Origin: Fervidobacterium sp.
GTDB lineage: Bacteria > Thermotogota > Thermotogae > Thermotogales > Fervidobacteriaceae
Direction of reading: 5' to 3'
Length of the DNA: 7,051 nt
Assembly: GCA_003526765.1 (NCBI GenBank)
Contig: DPXZ01000160.1
Location: 1 to 7,051 of the forward strand
The notes below the pieces were generated by a model. The model did not search any database. It saw nothing but the letters and a program-made list of their open reading frames with translations, and was not told where the DNA came from. Position 1 is the first letter of the stretch. Every line of letters starts with the position of its first letter. Shown here piece by piece: positions 1 to 6,739 of the stretch. The position numbers were made by a program, and so were the translations under genes.

Positions 1-46
1 CAGAGGAGCAGATTGACGTTATTGACGTTCAGGATAATATAACTAC

Positions 47-74
47 AAAGTGCCGGGATTTCCGGCACTTTTTT
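47..74 (+). terminator. Rho-independent terminator hairpin
   Basis: A perfect 10-bp inverted repeat (AAAGTGCCGG at 47-56, CCGGCACTTT at 62-71) encloses a 5-base loop, and the T run continues to position 74. On the plus strand this is a textbook intrinsic terminator, so it probably ends a plus-strand gene whose body lies left of the window. On the minus strand the same stem is followed only by TTTGTAGTTATATT, a weaker U-tract. It could still serve as a bidirectional terminator for the leftward gene whose stop is at 102-104. The hairpin and tract are seen directly; the direction is inferred. Confidence 0.85.
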
Positions 75-101
75 AACTTACATCTTTACAATATAGTCTA
101 A

Positions 102-734
102 CTATCTCCTCTTCCCATAAACATTCATACTGGGTCTTAGAGCATTGCTTAAGTTGTACGTTTTTCCATCGATCGTGATACTTTGGACTGCGCTGATATT
201 TCGTTTTATCGTGTTGAGTTCTACAGTGTCACCAACTTTTAGTGTCTTCCAAATTGGTATTAGTGATCCCGGAATTTTGTATTCTTTGTTTTGCGAATCC
301 GTAAGGACAATTGTTATGGCGTTTCTTGAAATCTCAATGCTCTTTACTTTTGTCTCTAAAATCTGCGTTTCTACGTTATCAGCGTTTTTCACAGGTTTGA
401 GAACAATCTTGTAACCGTTGACTTCCACCGATGTTGGTACAAGAATGGTTGCCTTAATTCCCTTAAAGCTCACCTCTGTTCCAATCTTTACATCGGAGTA
501 CCGATTCCAAATAAACGGAATCTTTACCTTTTCTCCATCACCGTATGACACAGTTGCATAACCTCTTCCGTAAACGCCCAATACTACTTGTTCTATAACT
601 CCCGTGGCTTCGTACTCTGTTTTTTCAATCACAAATGGAGAAATATAGCTAAGAATAGGCTGAGTAGTAGTCTTGGCAGCAAATACACTGACAACCAACA
701 ACATCATCAAAACAACACTGAAGGTTTTCTTCAT
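102..734 (-). CDS. Exported beta-rich protein with two similar domains, function unknown
   Basis: The product has 210 residues and I do not recognise the family. Residues 1-20 form a clear signal peptide: MKK, a hydrophobic core, then VFAA before Lys21. The mature protein should therefore be exported to the periplasm or outer envelope. The rest is rich in alternating hydrophobic and polar residues, as in beta strands. It seems to hold two related units of about 65 residues (roughly 44-110 and 129-194), each with a K-I-P segment, then a V-G-T/D-x-V segment, then a V/I-x-I/V-N/D-G-x-x-Y/I hairpin-like end. There are no cysteines and no enzyme motif. The ATG at 734 is chosen because GGAGGTG lies 6 bases upstream and because it begins exactly at the signal peptide; an in-frame TTG at 785 would add 17 unlikely residues. 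A 104-base gap separates it from nfi, so it may have its own promoter, though none is convincing. Unlike the genes upstream it carries no hint of pathway. The CDS and export are well supported; the function is unknown. Confidence 0.85.
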   Translation of the reverse strand: MKKTFSVVLMMLLVVSVFAAKTTTQPILSYISPFVIEKTEYEATGVIEQVVLGVYGRGYATVSYGDGEKVKIPFIWNRYSDVKIGTEVSFKGIKATILVPTSVEVNGYKIVLKPVKNADNVETQILETKVKSIEISRNAITIVLTDSQNKEYKIPGSLIPIWKTLKVGDTVELNTIKRNISAVQSITIDGKTYNLSNALRPSMNVYGKRR

Positions 735-740
735 AACAAC

Positions 741-747
741 CACCTCC
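741..747 (-). promoter_or_regulatory. Ribosome binding site deciding the start of the exported protein
   Basis: On the minus strand GGAGGTG sits 6 bases before the ATG at 734-732. This near-perfect Shine-Dalgarno match, together with the signal peptide that begins at this ATG, rules in the 210-residue form over the longer reading frame from the TTG at 785. Confidence 0.85.
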
Positions 748-751
748 ATAA

Positions 752-777
752 ATGATGTATGTCGATGATGTATGTCG
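752..777. repeat. Perfect 13-bp tandem duplication in a 5' leader
   Basis: The unit ATGATGTATGTCG (plus strand) occurs twice with no gap, at 752-764 and 765-777. It lies 18-43 bases upstream of the ATG of the exported protein, between nfi and that gene, just outside its ribosome binding site. Thirteen is not a multiple of three, which fits non-coding sequence. It may be a replication-slippage duplication or a doubled protein-binding site; the sequence alone does not decide. Confidence 0.9.
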
Positions 778-838
778 CAATTCAACTATTAATATATTTT
801 TGGTTCCTTAAAAAATCCTTAGAACTCCCACTATTTCA

Positions 839-1522
839 CTACTCTTCAGTGGATTTCAACCTCTGCGTATAGATGTGTGCCAATCTTGTTGGTTCAGGTA
901 GCTTGTAACCCCTAATGAGTGATTTTACAAATGACAATGCGCTATCGGGATCGCATAAATGTCCAGGAGAGATGTAGATAGGATTTGTATTCCTCTTGGA
1001 AAGATAGCAGTATCCAATTAGGTTACCTACTTCATCATAAATAGGCTCTGCCTGTCCAACACGTGTTGGTTTATCACACACTCCGTATAACCTACTTTTT
1101 GCTACTCCAATCGACGGAACATCAAGCAAGACGCCTATGTGACTTGCAATTCCAAACCCCCTAGGATGAACTATACCTTGACCATCAAATATCAAAACAT
1201 CCGGTTTAATGGATGACTTTCTTAAGCATTCGAGAATAACTGGTGCCTCACGAAACGCCAAAAAGCCAGGAATGTATGGAAATTCCACCCCGGCCTTTTG
1301 ACTTATTATATCTACGATATTTAACTCGTTATCCAAGATTACGAGTACACCCAACGCATATTTATCTAAATAACTTACATCCAATCCGCCGATGTACTGT
1401 ATCTTCTGTGTTTCAAGTTCTTGGATTTTCAAACTCTTTGACAAGTTATTCTGTATTTCAACGGCACTCTGTACATCTTTTGGGAACAACAACTGCAAAT
1501 CTAGTTCATTGATATCGCGCAT
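839..1522 (-). CDS. nfi: Endonuclease V (deoxyinosine 3'-endonuclease)
   Basis: Endonuclease V cuts the second phosphodiester bond 3' of deoxyinosine and some other lesions, starting repair of deaminated adenine in the cytoplasm; many homologues also cut inosine in RNA. The 227-residue length matches the family (about 225). The RNase H-like catalytic set is visible: Asp48 in GLDVSY, Glu92 in REAP, Asp113 in FDGQG, followed by His119-Pro-Arg and Lys142 in GVAKSRL. The strand-separating wedge PYIP is at 82-85, and the conserved C-terminal segment PTRLAH is at 211-216. No key residue is missing. The ATG start lies 27 bases after the stop of the upstream permease. Its Shine-Dalgarno is weak and distant (GGTGAT, 12 bases upstream), so its translation may be modest or partly coupled to the permease. 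A repair enzyme for heat-driven deamination suits a thermophile. The assignment is secure. Confidence 0.97.
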   Translation of the reverse strand: MRDINELDLQLLFPKDVQSAVEIQNNLSKSLKIQELETQKIQYIGGLDVSYLDKYALGVLVILDNELNIVDIISQKAGVEFPYIPGFLAFREAPVILECLRKSSIKPDVLIFDGQGIVHPRGFGIASHIGVLLDVPSIGVAKSRLYGVCDKPTRVGQAEPIYDEVGNLIGYCYLSKRNTNPIYISPGHLCDPDSALSFVKSLIRGYKLPEPTRLAHIYTQRLKSTEE

Positions 1523-1549
1523 AGGTATTAATTCATCACCAATATTTGA

Positions 1550-2845
1550 TCATTTCATTATTTCAAGAAGCAACAACATATACACATTAGATAGGGCCAA
1601 ACTGATTGCAACGGCAATGGAACCAAATTTTATGAAATCCTTAAAAGATACATCGATTCCCTTGTGTTTCTTTAGTAACGACAATCCAACGACGTTTGCA
1701 GATGCTCCAACCGGTGTCAGATTTCCACCCAGACAAACGCCTAACGAAAGAGCATACCAGAACGGTTGAATATTCGAAAATGCATCTGGATTTATCTGTG
1801 GTAATTGCTTTATAACAGGTATCATTGTAGCTGCAAATGGTATGTTATCTATGAAACCAGACACGATACCGGAAATCCAAACAATCATACTTGAAAGCAT
1901 GACTTTTGAACCTTTCGAAATGTTGACCAAGAACGTCGCAATGTCACTCATGATACCAACTTTCTCCATAGCCCCTGTGATGATGAATAGCCCAAGGAAG
2001 AAGAAGATCACTTCCCACTCGACTTTCGATAGGAACGGCTCTATTTCTTTCCTCTCGAAAATCAGAAGGCTAAAGAATCCTGCCATTAAACTGATTATCG
2101 AGCTTTCTAAATTCAATTGCTTCTGCAATAAAAACAAGACTATAACCGTTACTAAGAAAATTGAAGAAGCTATGAATCTTCCCTTGTTCTGTATTGCTTT
2201 GCTCTCGTCAAAGCTATCTATAAACTCTCTCGGAACTTCTTTCCTGAAATCTTTACCTGACATCAAGATAAATGCCAAATCCATCAATAACAGTATTATC
2301 AAGTTTATAGGTACCATGTACAACGCAAATTCCAAAAATGGAATCTTTGCTGCAGAGGTAATCAATATGTTCGGTGGGTCACCAATTGGTGTCATAGTAC
2401 CACCTATGTTCGAAGCAAATATTTCCGCTATTACGAATGGTGTTGGGTTGATAAGTAGTATATCGGTAATTGCAAAAGTAACCGGTATGAATATAAGAAC
2501 AGTTGTCACGTTGTCGATGAACGAGGAAACCAAAGCAACTATAAAAGTAAGTGCAAAAAGTAGGTTAGCTGGCTTGGTCCCGGCCACTTTCACGGTTCTA
2601 ATCGCAAGATACTGAAAAATGCCCGATTCTTCCATAACTCTTACGAAAATCATCATACCAACCAAGAAAAGCAATGTGTTTATGTCTATAGTTTCTTGAA
2701 GCCCTTCGTACGGATTAGGAAAGATCCCCATAAGTAAAAGTAAGAGGCCACCAGCCATAGCTGCGATAGTTTTGTTGATCTTCCCGGTAATAACAAAATA
2801 CATAACGATAGCAAAGACAGCTAAGACTACAAACTCCGTAAGCAT
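1550..2845 (-). CDS. Ion transporter superfamily permease (ArsB/NhaD/P-protein type), second copy in the operon
   Basis: A polytopic inner-membrane protein of 431 residues from the ATG, with about eleven to twelve hydrophobic segments. It shows the two-half inverted-repeat plan of the ion transporter superfamily. Numbered with the preceding GTG as residue 1, the first half carries SSFIDNVTT at 108-116 and SNIGGTMTPIGDPPN at 146-160. The second half carries GFIDN at 331-335 and GGNLTPVG at 374-381. The IDNxTT and GGxxTPIGD signatures are shared with NhaD sodium/proton antiporters, ArsB arsenite pumps and the melanosomal P protein, so the substrate cannot be read from sequence. No arsR or arsC lies nearby, which argues weakly against arsenic. 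The start is uncertain: a GTG at 2848 directly precedes the ATG at 2845, and the only Shine-Dalgarno-like element (GAGGTG) abuts the ATG with no spacer. The neighbour upstream is a diverged paralogue and nfi follows. The family is sure; the substrate is unknown. Confidence 0.93.
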   Translation of the reverse strand: MLTEFVVLAVFAIVMYFVITGKINKTIAAMAGGLLLLLMGIFPNPYEGLQETIDINTLLFLVGMMIFVRVMEESGIFQYLAIRTVKVAGTKPANLLFALTFIVALVSSFIDNVTTVLIFIPVTFAITDILLINPTPFVIAEIFASNIGGTMTPIGDPPNILITSAAKIPFLEFALYMVPINLIILLLMDLAFILMSGKDFRKEVPREFIDSFDESKAIQNKGRFIASSIFLVTVIVLFLLQKQLNLESSIISLMAGFFSLLIFERKEIEPFLSKVEWEVIFFFLGLFIITGAMEKVGIMSDIATFLVNISKGSKVMLSSMIVWISGIVSGFIDNIPFAATMIPVIKQLPQINPDAFSNIQPFWYALSLGVCLGGNLTPVGASANVVGLSLLKKHKGIDVSFKDFIKFGSIAVAISLALSNVYMLLLLEIMK

Positions 2846-2895
2846 CACCTCGATAGAGTGTACACCATGCTTTTTAACCTAGATTTTCTTCATTA

Positions 2896-2923
2896 ATTGT
2901 ATTTATCCGCCTACATTTCACAA
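2896..2923 (-). promoter_or_regulatory. Possible internal promoter before the second permease
   Basis: On the minus strand TTGTGA (2923-2918, overlapping the stop of the upstream permease) and TACAAT (2901-2896) are separated by 16 bases. This resembles a sigma-70 promoter with a good -10 and a mediocre -35. It would give a leader of roughly 45 bases before the second permease. In AT-rich DNA such matches arise by chance, so this is tentative. Confidence 0.3.
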
Positions 2924-4150
2924 TAGATACTTGAAAACAAGAAATACCGTTGAGATTATACCACTAAGCATAACCGGCTTCAACATGGAAGATGAAAATT
3001 CAGCAAAGGTTAATGTTCTCTTCTTATAGTTCCTCAACACGTTGCTGCCAACGATGTTGCACATAGACGCGACTGGTGTCAAATTGCCACCAATTCCTAC
3101 TCCGAGCGCAAGTGCCCAATAAAGGTCAATAGGAGCACCTAAAGAAACAAGTTTCTTAATTATCGTAACATAAAGTAACGTAACTGGTAGCGCACTTAAA
3201 AATCCTGTCAGTAAAAGTGACGACCATAGAATGATTATCGCAAGTAAGAGAGATGTCTTTATCGGTTCGAACAAGTTAATAAGTGGTGCAAAGATTTCTA
3301 TCTTCTCTAGTGCTCCATTCAACATATATAGCCCAGTAATTAAAAACAAAGTGTCCCAGTCGACTTCTGAAATGACAGATTGAAAATCGGTACCTTCAAC
3401 AAAGAGCATGATTAAGGCTCCAACGAGAGTTATAAATCCAAGTTCAAGACCAACTTCTTCGTGTAAAGCCATGAGCAACACTATGAACATGAAACCAATA
3501 AAGTACAAGATCCAGGTATTGTTTTTCTGCATACTACTCTCAGTAATTTGTGCTTTGTAAGTGATCTTCTTGAAATTTCTATTTAGTACAAGAATTTGTA
3601 TTATGAGAACTATGAATCCAATGGGCATAAGATTGTATATAAATGACATGAAACTGAGATTTGACACTGCATATATAACGATGTTTGGAGGATCGCCAAT
3701 TGCCGTTGTCATACCGCCAAGGTTTGAAAAAAATATTGCATTAATTGTCAGTAACTTGTAATCTATATCCGTTATATCAGCTATGTATAGTAGTATCGGT
3801 ATGAATATTAGTATCGTTGTGACGTTGTCGAGCAAACTTGACAGTAGGAATATTGCAACATCTATGAGTAATATCGCTAATATCATATTCCCCTTGCTGA
3901 ATTTAACGATCCTCTCGGATATTTCGTTGAATACGCCATGCTTTTTTAAAATCGATATCGTCAGCATCATGCCAAGTAAGATGAAAAGTGTATTGAAATC
4001 GACTATTGCTGGCAGGTTCTCAAAGTTGAATTCTCCCAAAAGCAATATTGAAACTATGCCAAACAAGAGGGTTGTGACTGAGGATATGTGGGGCTTGAAT
4101 ATGATAAATGCATACGCTATCGTGTAAATAAAAAGAATGAAAATAGTCAA
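2918..4150 (-). CDS. Ion transporter superfamily permease (ArsB/NhaD/P-protein type), first copy in the operon
   Basis: A 410-residue polytopic membrane protein, paralogous to the permease encoded next to it. The first half keeps the family signatures: SSLLDNVTT at 104-112 and SNLGGMTTAIGDPPN at 142-156. The second half keeps VDWDTLF at 263-269 and GGNLTPVASMCNIVG at 354-368, but the expected I/L-D-N element is replaced by FLSALPVT (317-324), so the repeat-2 Asp and Asn are lost. The start is TTG: no ATG occurs before residue 61, GAGGTG lies 7 bases upstream, and the TTG overlaps the upstream stop as TTGA. This implies translational coupling to the TPR/TM protein. Sodium- or proton-coupled transport of an anion or ion is what the family does; the actual substrate is not visible. 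The lost acidic residue suggests a changed coupling mechanism or substrate compared with its neighbour. Confidence 0.93.
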   Translation of the reverse strand: MTIFILFIYTIAYAFIIFKPHISSVTTLLFGIVSILLLGEFNFENLPAIVDFNTLFILLGMMLTISILKKHGVFNEISERIVKFSKGNMILAILLIDVAIFLLSSLLDNVTTILIFIPILLYIADITDIDYKLLTINAIFFSNLGGMTTAIGDPPNIVIYAVSNLSFMSFIYNLMPIGFIVLIIQILVLNRNFKKITYKAQITESSMQKNNTWILYFIGFMFIVLLMALHEEVGLELGFITLVGALIMLFVEGTDFQSVISEVDWDTLFLITGLYMLNGALEKIEIFAPLINLFEPIKTSLLLAIIILWSSLLLTGFLSALPVTLLYVTIIKKLVSLGAPIDLYWALALGVGIGGNLTPVASMCNIVGSNVLRNYKKRTLTFAEFSSSMLKPVMLSGIISTVFLVFKYLL

Positions 4151-5388
4151 TCCCTTTCACCTCGAGATAGAATAAGTAGTTTTTTCATAAGGATGTTTGC
4201 ATCTTCTTCGGATATCTTTTCCAGCTCATCAAATTCTTCAAATGGTTTCTGTAGCTTTTCGTAGTCTTCTACAGGTTGTTCCTCTGATTCTGATTCTGTT
4301 TCTTTGTCTTTATTCTCAGAAATTGTGTCTACTATTTTCTTAACTTTTCCAATGAGTTCTGCTTCGATACTTTCTAATTCAACAGGTGTCACTTCGCTCT
4401 GTTTTGTTTCACCAGATTCATTAGAAATCTTCTCTATCTCATCTATCAAATTCTTGCTCTCATCCAAAACTTCATTGATTAGTGCTTCTCTATCAATCTC
4501 TTCTATAGGAGGTTCAGCATCGAATTCTATATTTTGTAATACATCACTGTTGTCTGTATTCTTCGCAGATTCAACACTCGGCATTTCTTCCTTTTTGTTA
4601 TCGATAGTATCAAGTTGTTCGAAGATATCTTTAAATACATCTATCTCACTATTTATGAGTTCTTCAAAATCAATGATCTTTGCCCCATTTGGTATTAAAT
4701 CAAGCTCTGAGGGTGTTTTGTCAATTGAACTCTTTTCGGCTGCGTCAGAAGATTGACTGGCTTCGCCGGATACCTCAGCAGTATTGGGTGTATTGGTACT
4801 TGCAATTTCTGATTCGATCTTTTGTGCAGATGCCCTCTGACGAGATTCCAAAGGAAGTTCGATAACTTTTCTTTTTACTCTATAAATTCTGTACTCGGCA
4901 ATCATCAAAACGACAAATGTAGTGGAAAATATGACTATTATGATTGCGACATTAGAGCTTCCGCTCGATGGCTGTGTAACGGTAACTGCCGTTGATGTTG
5001 ATACTTCATCTTGTGAGACAACTTCGGATGTAGTAGGATTATTCTGCTTTATCCACCTTTTCCACTCATCTTCAGTTTCCCGAGAAGATATCGATTCAAG
5101 CAAATTTCTGACAAAGTCATTATCATAACCAGCAAGATAATTTCTTGCTTTATCGTAATTTCCAATCATGTAAGCAGATATGCCCATCTTAAATTTTATC
5201 TGTGGGTCATATCCCTCAAGCGTATTGTCAGCTGCAAGGGCCATTTCGTAGTTATCCAGAGCGGTCTTATAGTCTCCCGATTTATACGATAATTCCGCTG
5301 CTGAGTAATACTCCATCCCATTTTGTGCCGTAGAAAATCCAATCACAGTTGTCAAAACTAGAAAAAAGGCAAGAAATTTCCTTGACAT
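4147..5388 (-). CDS. Membrane-anchored TPR-like protein with long acidic cytoplasmic tail
   Basis: The product has 413 residues and I do not recognise it as a named family. Residues 1-21 look like a cleavable signal peptide ending in STA before Gln22. Residues about 26-55 and 61-90 form two TPR-like helical pairs with the typical A-x-x-x-Y-x-x-G-D/N-Y-x-x-A pattern (SYKSGDYKTALDNYEMAL, AYMIGNYDKARNYL). A Ser/Thr-rich linker (119-145) leads to one transmembrane helix (about 147-164), then a basic stop-transfer patch RIYRVKRK. The remaining 240 or so residues are Glu/Asp/Ser-rich with predicted amphipathic or coiled-coil stretches (about 238-262, 294-322, 335-357, 373-405). The topology inferred is TPRs outside and acidic tail in the cytoplasm. 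GAGGAG lies 10-11 bases before the ATG. It follows rho by 74 bases, and its stop overlaps the start of the first permease. TPR domains bind proteins, so an assembly or regulatory partner of the permeases is possible but unproven. The low-complexity tail makes homology hard to judge. Confidence 0.9.
   Translation of the reverse strand: MSRKFLAFFLVLTTVIGFSTAQNGMEYYSAAELSYKSGDYKTALDNYEMALAADNTLEGYDPQIKFKMGISAYMIGNYDKARNYLAGYDNDFVRNLLESISSRETEDEWKRWIKQNNPTTSEVVSQDEVSTSTAVTVTQPSSGSSNVAIIIVIFSTTFVVLMIAEYRIYRVKRKVIELPLESRQRASAQKIESEIASTNTPNTAEVSGEASQSSDAAEKSSIDKTPSELDLIPNGAKIIDFEELINSEIDVFKDIFEQLDTIDNKKEEMPSVESAKNTDNSDVLQNIEFDAEPPIEEIDREALINEVLDESKNLIDEIEKISNESGETKQSEVTPVELESIEAELIGKVKKIVDTISENKDKETESESEEQPVEDYEKLQKPFEEFDELEKISEEDANILMKKLLILSRGERD
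4158..4163 (-). promoter_or_regulatory. Ribosome binding site supporting a TTG start
   Basis: GAGGTG on the minus strand lies 7 bases before the TTG at 4150-4148, inside the last codons of the upstream gene. It fixes the TTG as the start of the first permease and makes the TTGA stop/start overlap a likely case of coupled translation. Confidence 0.75.
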
Positions 5389-5440
5389 TTTTTTGCATCT
5401 CCTCGCTTTCTATGTTTCTTATCGTCTCAAGCGAGTAATA

Positions 5441-5464
5441 AGATTACCAGATTATTAGATTACT
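5441..5464. repeat. Three 8-bp imperfect tandem repeats after rho
   Basis: On the plus strand AGATTACC (5441-5448), AGATTATT (5449-5456) and AGATTACT (5457-5464) follow one another directly, sharing AGATTA. They begin at the stop codon of rho and run into the gap before the TPR/TM gene. The AT-rich block may be simple slippage or a binding site; nothing in the sequence shows a function. Confidence 0.7.
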
Positions 5465-6731
5465 ATACAGCTTTTTGAGCATCTACGAGCGCAAGAAATT
5501 CTGCGTTTGTACGAGTTTCTTTCAATTTGGATAGTATGAGTTTGAGTCCTTCTTCCTCTGTCATAGAACTGAGCATTCTTCTAAGTATCCAAATCTTCTT
5601 TAAATCAGCAGGAGTTGTAAGGAGTTCATCCTTTCGCGTACCAGAAAGTGCTAGATTTATCGCAGGGAATATTCGCTTGTTTGCAAGTTGTCTTGAGAGG
5701 ACAAGCTCCATGTTACCTGTTCCCTTAAATTCTTCAAATATTACCTCGTCCATTTTTGAGCCGGTCTCTATGAGTGCCGTTGCAATGATCGTCAAACTGC
5801 CACCTTCTCTGGTATTTCTTGCCGCTCCAAAAAAGTGTTTCGGTTTGTAGAGTGCAGCTGGGTCCACACCACCCGTGAGTAGCTTTCCGCTTGGTGGTAC
5901 CGTTATGTTGTAAACACGTCCCAAACGCGTCAAGCTATCTAGTAATACGACAACATGGTTACCATATTCGACAAGTCTCTTACACATATCAAGTGTTAGT
6001 TCTGCTATTTTTATTTGCTTATCCGATGGCATATCGAATGGTGCGGCAATGACCTTTGCATTGACCGATTCTTTTATATCTGTAACTTCTTCTGGCCTTT
6101 CATCGATTAATAGCACTATTCTTATGGTCTCTGGATGGTTTTGAGCTATGCCATTTGCCATTTCCTTGAGAATGGTGGTCTTTCCAGTCTTCGGTGGAGC
6201 GACGATCATGCCTCGTTGACCTTTCCCAATCGGTGCAAAAAGGTCTATGAGTCTGGTTGAATATGTTTCTTTCTCTGTTTCGAGTACGTACCTTTCCTTT
6301 GGGTAATCCGGTGTGAGATTTTCAAAATTGACTCGTTCATCGGCAAGCTCTGGGGATTTGTAATTTATTGCTTCGATCTTTATCATTGCATTGAAACGTT
6401 CTCCTTCTTTTGGAGGACGTATCACCCCTGAGATGATATCGCCAGTGTTCAGATTAAATTTTCTGATCTGTGACTGTGACAAATAGATATCTTTGGGACC
6501 AGAAAGCATCGTCTCCAGACTTCTGAGAAAGCCATACCCATCGGGTGCAATTTCAAGCACGCCTTCACCAAAAAAATATCCTTCCGACTTTGCCTTTGCT
6601 TCGAGTATCTCAAATATGAGATCTTGCTTTCTCATAGCAGTGTATCTGGCAATATCATACTTTCTTGCAAGTTCATAGAGTTCTTTCATCGTCATTTCTT
6701 CGAGTTGTTTCATGTTTATTCCTTCACTCAA
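5463..6731 (-). CDS. rho: Transcription termination factor Rho
   Basis: Rho is a hexameric RNA-dependent ATPase that loads on nascent RNA and releases RNA polymerase. The 422-residue protein is close to the usual length (E. coli 419) and its ATPase core aligns without gaps to the E. coli numbering. The Rho_N helical domain spans about 7-50 and the cold-shock-like RNA-binding domain about 52-125. Walker A is APPKTGKTT (178-186, with Lys181 and Lys184), catalytic Glu211-Arg212 lie in DERPEEV, and Walker B Asp265 in LLDSLTR. The Q-loop is around 278-290, the R-loop Lys326 is in GSKMDE, and Arg353 and Arg366 are conserved. The N-terminus has no large insertion. The start chosen is TTG at 6731, 8 bases after GGAGGTG; an ATG six codons later (6713) with AAGGA upstream is an alternative. 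It lies 68 bases after upp and is probably co-transcribed with it. The identity is certain; the start is likely. Confidence 0.98.
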   Translation of the reverse strand: MSEGINMKQLEEMTMKELYELARKYDIARYTAMRKQDLIFEILEAKAKSEGYFFGEGVLEIAPDGYGFLRSLETMLSGPKDIYLSQSQIRKFNLNTGDIISGVIRPPKEGERFNAMIKIEAINYKSPELADERVNFENLTPDYPKERYVLETEKETYSTRLIDLFAPIGKGQRGMIVAPPKTGKTTILKEMANGIAQNHPETIRIVLLIDERPEEVTDIKESVNAKVIAAPFDMPSDKQIKIAELTLDMCKRLVEYGNHVVVLLDSLTRLGRVYNITVPPSGKLLTGGVDPAALYKPKHFFGAARNTREGGSLTIIATALIETGSKMDEVIFEEFKGTGNMELVLSRQLANKRIFPAINLALSGTRKDELLTTPADLKKIWILRRMLSSMTEEEGLKLILSKLKETRTNAEFLALVDAQKAV

Positions 6732-6739
6732 GTATAAAG

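Noticed and set aside
145..414. Plus-strand open frame opposite the exported protein gene
   Set aside because: It lies wholly antisense to a well-supported gene and has no start signal; its hydrophobic look comes from the complement of Lys/Glu-rich codons.
735..785. A 17-residue N-terminal extension of the exported protein from a TTG at 785
   Set aside because: It would place a signal peptide internally, includes the 13-bp repeat and the strong GGAGGTG as coding sequence, and lacks its own ribosome binding site.
785..838. A terminator after nfi in the gap (imperfect GTTC/GAAC pairing around an A/T run)
   Set aside because: The stem is only four or five pairs with mismatches beyond, and no U-tract follows it on the minus strand.
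1842..2615. A 257-codon plus-strand open frame opposite the second permease
   Set aside because: It is a mirror frame of a membrane protein gene. It has no ribosome binding site, and its recognisable segments are the reverse reading of the conserved GGTMTPIGDPPN motif. A similar mirror exists opposite the paralogue.
1550..4150. An arsenic resistance operon
   Set aside because: The permeases resemble ArsB, but no arsR, arsC, arsA or arsenic-related gene is present, and the signatures are equally those of NhaD and P-protein relatives.
4304..4756. Plus-strand Ser/Ile/Phe-rich open frame of 150 codons
   Set aside because: It is the antisense of the Glu/Asp/Ser-rich tail of the TPR/TM protein; such composition naturally leaves the opposite strand open.
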